Source: Collybia mongolica (Eukaryota; Basidiomycota; Agaricomycetes; Agaricales; Clitocybaceae). From it: a stretch of 64,000 nt of DNA. Where the stretch lies: assembly GCA_013420905.1 (NCBI GenBank), contig JAAXNY010000005.1, positions 3,906,001-3,970,000 on the forward strand, in the 5' to 3' direction. The first letter of the stretch is position 1, and every line of letters starts with the position of its first letter. This document shows, one piece after another, positions 57,551 to 64,000 of the stretch. The notes beneath the pieces were generated by a model that saw only the letters and a program-made list of their open reading frames with translations, searched no databases and was not told where the DNA came from. Position numbers and translations under genes: made by a program.

Positions 57551-58923
57551 CCGCTGCGAGTCGGAAAATCCTCTGCCTCCTCTTCCGCTTCCTCTACTTG
57601 AGTTTCCGCTTCTTCCTCCTGTGTTGGGACCAGTCGGGTTTGGGCGATGTGCACGTCTAGGTCCACCAAGGCCTGCTGGACAAACTCCTCTTTCTCATCC
57701 CGCGTCATGAACCTTGTGTCAAAGCCTTGGGGGCAATCCCGTCGTAGGTGTCCTTGTCCTCCGCAGCGGAAGCAGAGAACAGGCTTTGCCCGCGTTCGGC
57801 TCGCGTCTATGTCCATCGGAATCCCTGGATGAAGGGGGGCGGCGGCGGCGGGATTAGTTCGTGGCGGCGGAATTGTGAGAGGCGTCACACGGGGCGCGGG
57901 TTTGGTCGGTAACCTTGCCATGGAAAGACCCGAGTACGTAGGGGCTGGGTTGCGAGTGTTCCGCGTACTCATGAACGCTTTGTTGTCCAGGCGGTTGTCA
58001 TCGCAGCGCATCGCGGCGGCGTACCATGCGTCGGGGTCATTCTCCCCGGGTCTTCCGTGCGTCATCATCGCTATCTGGGACTGGATAGCAGGGTTGAGGC
58101 CCTTCCAATACTTGACCACAATGGTGAGGCCTTCCTTGTATCCCGACTTGTCCACCAGGTCACGGAATTCGTCGGTATACTCGTCTACCGTTCAGTTCCC
58201 TTGATGATACAACGCGGTTTCTAATCGCGTCATGGCCTTCTGCGCCTCCCCTTGGACATAGAAGTTGGCGGCGAAATCCGCCTTGAAGGTGTCCCAGGCC
58301 AGATATTTCGGTTGGCCTGTGGATTCCTCGTGCCTCAGCGCTCGGTCGGCGAAGTAGTAGGCCCTTCCCGTCTGCATGAACGTGAACGCCCATCGGATTC
58401 CCGCTAGTTGGTCTTCGAACTGGTGCGGTACCAGTTTGATGTAAAGCTCGCACACTTGAATAAATGCGCGGCCTTTGGTTCGAGACCCGTCAAAGGTTGG
58501 GGGTAGTGCGGGTCGGAGAGAGGAAGGTTTGAGTCGGGTTTCTGCCTGAAAGGCGGGAGCGGTGTTGGAGGGAGGTGTCGCTTGAGCCCGTGCGGTCGGG
58601 CTCGGGGGTGGTGCTACATTCGGTTGTTGTGGTTGGGGTGCGGCCTCGGGCGACGGTGTAGCTGCGGGTGCAGGTCCCAGATGATCCATCAACATTTGAA
58701 AGTTGCGGTTGAGGTTTGCGAAGTCCTCCGACTGTTTGTGCATAGCCTCCTGCATGCGTCCAAGTTCCTCTTCTAATGCTCGGAAGCGGTCGGGTTCGGA
58801 CATCCTGTCGGGCGGATTGCAGTTGGTATGTTTGTTGGGTGAGGGGGAGGATTGTGCGGAACGGGTGCGGGGTCGTTTCGGCAGTCTACCTTCACTGAAT
58901 TCTTCCGCGCGTCGTTTGCGCAA
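57547..58923 (-). pseudogene. gag: gypsy-2 gag, one internal stop
   Basis: The N-terminus is basic and Pro-rich, with a coiled segment (MSEPDRFRALEEELGRMQEA). The Gag core has LRPALPPTFDGSRTKGRAFI and GRAYYFADRALRHEE, then YTDEFRDLVDKSGYKE. A canonical zinc knuckle is CFRCGGQGHLRRDC. TGA at 58192-58194 splits it where CGA is expected (QGN-R-TVDEY). No ATG lies upstream of 58803, so translation probably starts there. The 3' end overlaps the pol frame. Confidence 0.88.
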
Positions 58924-58943
58924 TCTACGGCCTCTCTCTGGGG

Positions 58944-58953
58944 AGAGAATTCT
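58944..58953 (-). promoter_or_regulatory. gypsy-2 self-priming primer-binding site
   Basis: Minus-strand AGAATTCTCT starts two bases inside the 5' LTR and is exactly complementary to AGAGAATTCT at 59126-59135, located 33 nt after the LTR TATA box (59163-59168). The same geometry as gypsy-1 with a different sequence. Confidence 0.72.
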
Positions 58954-58955
58954 AA

Positions 58956-59517
58956 TGTAAGGGCAACTCCGCCGGGTTACTGAGTTGCGCAGAGTCCGAC
59001 GACGATTACTGAGTGACGGAGGTCGGGGTCGGGAATTCTAACTCGGGGCTGGTGGAGGGGATCCTAAGTTGATGTATTCACTTGTACGACATATGTACTA
59101 CTCACCTGGTGGAGGGGATCCTAAGAGAATTCTCTAAGGGTCCTCCAGCCAGGTGTACAGGCTATATATGATGTTCCTACATTAACTACACGTTCCCGGG
59201 ACGGTACGAGGGCACGCGTTGTTGGTAAAGGATCACGTGGGCGCGCCGTAGTGATCCCGACAAGCCGCGCCCGCGTCCGCGTTCGGAAACGTCTAACGAG
59301 AGTCGGTAAAGGGAGTGGGGTGGTAACGAGTGTGGTGTGAGTGAGTGGGTGAGTCGGGTTTGACTCGGGTTGTTGTCGGTAACGACTTGTCGGTAAAGTA
59401 GTCGGTGACTACAATCGGGAATGGGGATCGGGAATGGGGAGCATTCCCAAACGTTCGTATGGTCGGGAATGTTGTCGGAAAATGGAAAACGGAGTCGGTA
59501 AGGGTGTTCCCCTTACA
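58956..59517 (-). repeat. gypsy-2 5' LTR
   Basis: 562 bp. TATATA at 59163-59168 and predicted start at 59135 on the minus strand. A GGATCGGGAATGG-type unit is doubled at about 59418-59445. Confidence 0.95.
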
Positions 59518-59691
59518 CCGTACTCATAGTCCTCTGTACTGATAGTGTATTATCCATTAGACTAGTTCACTCTGATTAGCCGTCTTGGAGCTCGACTCTA
59601 ATCCTTTATTACCGTTTACTTGGTTATTAGAAATGATACTAATAGCCTTACTTGTCGACTTTATAAGTGCAAACAATTTTGGGCCCTATCA

Positions 59692-60680
59692 CCGAGGTAG
59701 CGCCAAATGGTGCCAGGGCGGAGGGGGGTGTCCCCAGTATATGGGGCATAGCCAAGGTCGATGTCAGGGTTGATATCGCTGTGTTTTTGAGAGAAGTGGA
59801 ATCCCTCTGACTTGCTGTGTTCAAGAACCAAACCCATAGCCTGGGTGAGCTTGAATACGACTTTGTAGGCCCCTTTGAGCTTAACAAGGTTCTGTTCAAA
59901 TGTGTCCGACTGCACTATAATGGTGCCATCGTCCACATAGGAAATTAGTGAAGCTATGCGGACCCTCCATTTGAATTCCTTGAGGAGGGGTGTGAGGCAT
60001 AGGGCAGAGAGGATGGGGGACATGGTGGAGCCCTGTCCCAGACCCACGCTGGATGGGAAGAGCGGGGACACTTCGTCATCCCACGCGTATCTAGTATGAC
60101 GATCAACGAGGTATGACCTGAAGAACGCAACCACTTCTGGTGCAAATCCCTGTCTCTCGAGGATGTGTAAGAGGACCTCGTGGTTTATGGATGGGAAGAA
60201 CTGAGCTAGGTCAAAAGCAACGACGCTCGTCTTGAGTTTGGCACGCCATCCTGAGCAGACAACGTGTGTGAGAAAGCAGCCAGCATCCTCGGTGGAGTTC
60301 TGACGGACTCCTCCAAACTGATTGGGGTGAAGTACACCATGTTGAGCAGCTTCAAACTGCATCCTGGTGGACAACATTTTCTCTAGAAGTTTGCCCAGTG
60401 TGTTCAATAGAACTATTGGGCGAAACGACTTGGGAGTGTCATACGATGGTTTACCCGGCTTGGGTATGACCACCGTAATGGATGCTTTAAACTCGGCAGG
60501 CCAATGGCCTGACAAGAGGCAAGCGTTTGCAAGCCACAAGAGTAGTTTGCTGCACAGGGCATCTTGGATGATCCGTTTAAGGTGACGCCATGAGATGTGA
60601 TCCGGCCCAGGGGTGGATCGATTCGAGGTGCCTGAAAGGGCATCCGACATCTCAGCAGCAGAGTAGGGGACCCACACCCG
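59692..60680 (-). pseudogene. LINE reverse transcriptase fingers and palm
   Basis: Starts mid-domain at VWVPYSAAEMSDALSG. Blocks: STPGPDHISWRHLK, FKASITVVIPKPGKPSYDTP, SFRPIVLLNTLGKLLEKML, VAFDLAQFFPSINHEVLL (catalytic Asp), GLGQGSTMSPILSALCLTPL and LISYVDDGTIIVQSD (YVDD). The frame is open for over 300 codons and stops at the R1 junction after WRYLG. Target-primed reverse transcription is its role in related LINEs. Confidence 0.92.
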
Positions 60681-60696
60681 CATGCATCCACACTTC

Positions 60697-62316
60697 CACT
60701 ACGAGACCATGCAACATTCTTAAGACAAGCAAAGAAGGTCCAATATGCCTCAAACACTGCAGAATCTGAACGCCTTGCTACTAAATATGGTGTCAAAGGC
60801 ATTCCACTACTCAGTACTTTGAGTTCCCTCTCTTTTCCAGTCTCATTTCCCTATGACTTTATGCACCTTATATGGTCCAATCTCATTCCAAATCTGATTT
60901 CCCTGTGGACTGGAAATTACAAAGATCTTTCCCATGATGGTGCAGGCTATGTGTTAGCACCAACTGTATGGGAAGCTATTGGTCAGGCCACAGCAAAGGC
61001 TGGGGATACAATTCCTGCAGCATTTGGTTCAAGGGTCCCAAATATTGCATCAGAAAAGGCACAGATGATTGCTAAAACCTATTCAATCTGGACTTTATAT
61101 ATTGCACCAACTCTCCTTAAAGGACAATTTACAAGTCCGCAATATTATACACACTTTATTAAATTAGTTAGGTTATTAAACCTTTGCCTTCAATTTGAGA
61201 CTACTCAGGATCAAGTTGATGAACTTGAAAGGGGTCTCAATAGCTGGGTTGAGAAATATGAAGAGCAAGTATTTTGATATATATTTAATTTTGAACATGA
61301 TCTGATGATTTTCCAGGTTGTACTATAACCATGATCCAATGCGGGTATCTACATGTCCTCTAACCATCCATGCCCTTCTACATATTGCACCAACTATTAG
61401 GGCTATGGGGCCAGTCTAGGCATATTAGGCATTTCCAATAGAACATTATTGTAGTGACCTCCTCTGCCATATTAAAAGTCGAAGGTTCCCCTATCCAAAC
61501 ATCAATAGCTATGTTACTTCTTGTGCTCATTTAACACAAATAACTCTCCTCTATGACTTGCATGGAAAGCTTGACCTCCTCCCCCCTAAATCTGATGAGA
61601 GGAACATCAGTTTTCCCCTATGTATGTTTCCTGTCATAATCAAGTACTTATATACTCATTAGCTTGATTTAGACCCATTACATATTTTCACCCCACCCAA
61701 GGGACTAATATGTCTCCCCACTCCCCTGTGGAAAGTACTTACAGCAACACTAGCTACTCAATTCAGTAAACCTGCATCACTTATCAGGAAACTTATACCT
61801 CAGGATACCAAATTTATCCAATATGGCTGGATGCATCATCTAGAAGGAGGTGATACAATACAAGCACGTGAAATTATTCCACTTAGATCAGACAGCTGGG
61901 ATATGTCATATGTCCAGGTAGGTTTCTTTCTAAAATGCTCAATGCATATTGCTAACTTATCTTAGTACCAGCTTGAAGTTGATAAGTTTGCTCATCAGAG
62001 ACATCAAACACCTCTGTTTGAGCTTCAAGACTTCTATGGACAAGTCCTTCGCCTGCTTATAGTTACAGTTTCTGCATCTCCTAAAAATGGTATTGAAGCA
62101 GGTTCATTTGTCTATGCAAGTATCAAACAGGCCAAACTATTAGACATAGCTACTAATACCCATCATAAAATCATCTATTACAAAGATTTGGGGGCAACAG
62201 AATTTGTTGATATTGATCAAGTACAATGTTTAATTGGTCGGATTAAAAACCGTGGCAAATGGGCACTTATTGACCAAAGCCAATTATTGACTCAAGTACA
62301 TAGTATGGACCAATAG
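60697..62316 (+). pseudogene. CMC/Tnp2-type transposase, C-terminal part
   Basis: Resumes after the LINE duplication: GVKGIPLLSTLSSLSFPVSF, FPYDFMHLIWSNLIPNL, VWEAIGQATAKAGDTIPAAF and WTLYIAPTLLKGQF. After an intron near 61273-61317: LYYNHDPMRVSTCPLTIHAL, then GPV*AY*AFPIEHYC with two TAG where Trp is expected, then KSRRFPYPNIN. A further exon from about 61971 has LEVDKFAHQRHQTPLFELQD, and the gene ends VQCLIGRIKNRGKWALIDQS. Blocks and order match the N-terminal part's family. Confidence 0.8.
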
Positions 62317-62439
62317 TACTGGTCACATATATATATAGGTCAATTAACACAGTCATTTTATACTACATATAACACTTCATTCTAATCTAACCAAAATCTC
62401 AATTTCTTCTTTTCTAAATGATTCACCTAAGGCAGTAAA

Positions 62440-62826
62440 GTCATCCCATAAACCCACTATTTGTGGGATGAAATACCTTCTATGCTGAACTTAAATCATC
62501 CCACATATTCCACCTTTTATGGGATGAAAGCTCACTCTCTAATAGATTAAAATGATCTAATAAAACCCACCCATTATAGGATGAAATTCCCCTCTTTTTC
62601 ACTGGATTAAAATTGTCCCATATAATTCACCTCTAATGGGATGAAAGTTCACACCACTAAGGGATGAAAATTTCTGAAATTATAAGAGCAGAAATTCATC
62701 CTCTCAAGGGATGAAATATCTGGGATGAAAGTTCATCCCAATTTCATACCCTTTAGATTCATCCACTAAACTTAGGAAAGGCTGCTTTCATCCATTAAGT
62801 GGGGGAAAAACCTCCCCCACCAGGTG
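62440..62826. repeat. Right subterminal repeats
   Basis: GGGATGAAA and its complement recur about ten times in both orientations, ending in gtggatgaat-like and tgggggaaaaacctccccca sequence near the inferred terminus. Confidence 0.65.
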
Positions 62827-62869
62827 CACAGTGTAACAACTGTCAACTGATACCTTTTGCTATGTCTAA

Positions 62870-63253
62870 CACCACATTACAAGCTTATTTGATAATTTTA
62901 CCATCCCTTCAGCCACAGGATGTCCTTCTTGTAGATCTCCTCTTATTAGAAAATTCACCTTTCTGAGTGCACCTGCTTTGCTAGCACTGGATGTCACACA
63001 GGGCAACTTCATCCTCAATAATGAATTGAAGTTGTCTGTTGCTGATGGAGAAAACATATATAGACTTAGAAGTGTTATTTATCATATAGAATACCATTTC
63101 AATGTGCAATTTGTCCCATCCAGGGCATTACTTTGTTTTCATGATGGGATAGCAACTGGACAGGCTATGTGCTATGAAGGAAGATGCTCTGAAATATCCA
63201 ACTTATCATCTTGTCAACACAAAACTGCTATATTGGTTATATACACACAATGA
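62870..63253 (+). pseudogene. Fragment resembling a ubiquitin-protease-like C-terminal domain of basidiomycete mobile elements
   Basis: A frame reads CPSCRSPLIRKFTFLSAPAL, LALDVTQGNFILNN, ENIYRLRSVIYHIEYHFNVQ and LLCFHDGIATGQAMCYEG. A zinc-type CPSC followed by P..LALDV, YRLR..IYH and FHDGI..G resembles a domain I have seen near mobile elements in mushrooms, with some likeness to USP proteases. The identification is weak. It lies just outside the inferred right end of the CMC element. Confidence 0.4.
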
Positions 63254-64000
63254 TCCCTCTGAGCCCCATACTCCCCTCTTTTGAACTCAGACATGCTGTA
63301 CTTGCAACAACACAATCAGACAGTACATATATGGATTGCCATTCCAGGAGTTATTTAAAGTGTGCTGGATTTCATGCTTTTCAGGCTAACTAGTTTATAG
63401 ACTTGGGGACACTTAACAAACTAATTTTTCATAAGGTATGCAATGTCAAGGTGTAGGGTTCATCCAAAGTACTTAGTAGAGACCATTCTAGAAGATTAAA
63501 ACTGACCCCCAAAAGTAAACAAAGCACAATAGTATCACATACCCAAGATAACCGTGAGAATATTCTTCAAGTAACCCCCCACTGTCAATGACTTCATCCT
63601 CTCCCTCCTTGTTCAGTCAGCACTATTGAAACTGTGTACTTGCTGTTCATTTTTCTTACTTGGGTATGTAAAAATGGTATTCACTCTCTATTTCTCATCT
63701 CTCTTTTGTACTCTGTCCCCAGACACAGCCATATGGGCCTCTAACTAGTGTAACACTTTGCAACTTGAACTTGGCCATTCCCCAATGCTGTTGAATGCTA
63801 CATTCCCCTGATCTTTATTCTTTCTTCATATACTCAAAGAAAGAATTCTCTCTCAGCATCAGATCATATCTTTATTTTCTTTCTCAGTTTCACGATTCTA
63901 TGCAACTGACAGAAGCAACACAAACAGATACCTTGGTAGGAAGCTTCCAATACTTTTGATAGCCCATTAAACTAGCTTTGGTATGTCTTCTGTCCATTTT
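63254..64000. other. Nothing recognised
   Basis: No protein-like frame, terminal repeat or RNA gene is visible up to the window edge. Confidence 0.4.

Larger units (their letters stand above)
53108..59517 (-). mobile_element. gypsy-2: chromodomain Ty3/gypsy retrotransposon
   Basis: LTRs 53108-53656 (549 bp) and 58956-59517 (562 bp; a 13-bp tandem duplication explains the difference). CCGTA flanks both ends (53103-53107, 59518-59522). Minus-strand order: self-priming PBS, gag, pol with chromodomain, polypurine tract. Much higher G+C than the surrounding nest, which suggests a young insertion or a differently mutated family. Confidence 0.95.
52061..59691. repeat. R1 repeat, copy B (about 1.22 kb, interrupted by gypsy-2)
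   Basis: Matches copy A end to end. It breaks the LINE codons for WRYLG|FFFD; the flanks share only CC, so any target duplication is 2 bp or absent. It contains the empty Tc1-A site near 52640. Confidence 0.8.
49140..60680 (-). mobile_element. Tad1-like LINE, 5'-truncated, hosting three further insertions
   Basis: CATGCATCCACACTTC is duplicated at 49124-49139 and 60681-60696. A T run at the left is the poly(A) tail. The 5' end is cut inside the RT domain. Own sequence is 49140-49697, 50701-52060 and 59692-60680, about 2.9 kb. Confidence 0.92.
42977..62826. mobile_element. CMC/Tnp2-type DNA transposon with KOW gene, hosting four levels of insertions
   Basis: Left end CACCCCCTGTGGGGGG and right end, on the minus strand, CACCTGGTGGGGG are imperfect inverted repeats followed by related subterminal sequence (tttagtggatgaat in both). 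Subterminal zones have many GGGATGAAATTC-type motifs. Inside are a minus-strand KOW gene and a plus-strand Tnp2-like transposase gene, divergently arranged about a 90-bp foldback. No clear short target duplication was found, so the exact ends are tentative. Confidence 0.55.

Overview
The window looks like a piece of a basidiomycete (probably Agaricomycete) chromosome. Protein-coding introns are about 50 nt with GT..AG ends. The mobile elements are typical of mushroom-forming fungi: Plavaka/CMC-type DNA transposons, Tad1-like LINEs, Tc1 elements, Helitrons and chromodomain Ty3/gypsy elements. The species cannot be named from the sequence alone.

Layout. Positions 1-8.1 kb are a gene island: the 3' end of an unrecognised gene (+), a four-exon Arb1-like (Argonaute siRNA chaperone subunit) gene (-), a 1.57-kb inverted-repeat element, an intron-containing tRNA-Thr(AGT) (-) and a two-exon Cys/His-motif protein gene (+). 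From about 8.8 kb to the end the window is almost entirely nested transposable elements.

Nest 1 (9.7-15.7 kb): a decayed Plavaka-type transposase (-) whose 51-nt intron is split by M1 (11033-14907), an element with 9-bp target duplications. M1 holds a 1.21-kb repeat (R1), which holds a Tc1/mariner copy. Nest 2 (18.0-24.4 kb): a second 9-bp-TSD element (M3) with another Tc1 copy and a 3.5-kb Helitron whose ends can be read by comparison with M1. Nest 3 (25.3-32.5 kb): a large inverted repeat with a near-perfect 27-bp palindrome near its centre. Nest 4 (32.6-42.0 kb): a third 9-bp-TSD element (M2) carrying a tandem array of similar micro-exons, with a complete chromodomain gypsy element (gypsy-1) and an inverted solo LTR inside it. 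gypsy-1 has an extra zinc-knuckle ORF after pol. Nest 5 (about 43.0-62.8 kb): a CMC/Tnp2-type transposon carrying an SPT5-like three-KOW gene. A Tad1-like LINE is inserted in its transposase gene; the LINE holds a 1-kb solo LTR and an R1 copy, and that R1 copy holds gypsy-2. This gives four levels of insertion.

Working logic. Several insertion boundaries are fixed to the base because an unoccupied relative of the same site is present elsewhere in the window (both Tc1 copies, the Helitron, one solo LTR). Most premature stops in the element genes are TGA at positions where CGA (Arg) is expected, which points to C-to-T mutation at CpG. The LTR elements appear to use Tf1-type self-priming: a 10-nt motif about 35 nt downstream of the LTR TATA box is exactly complementary to the primer-binding site. 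A diverged LTR relic shows a matching compensatory change.
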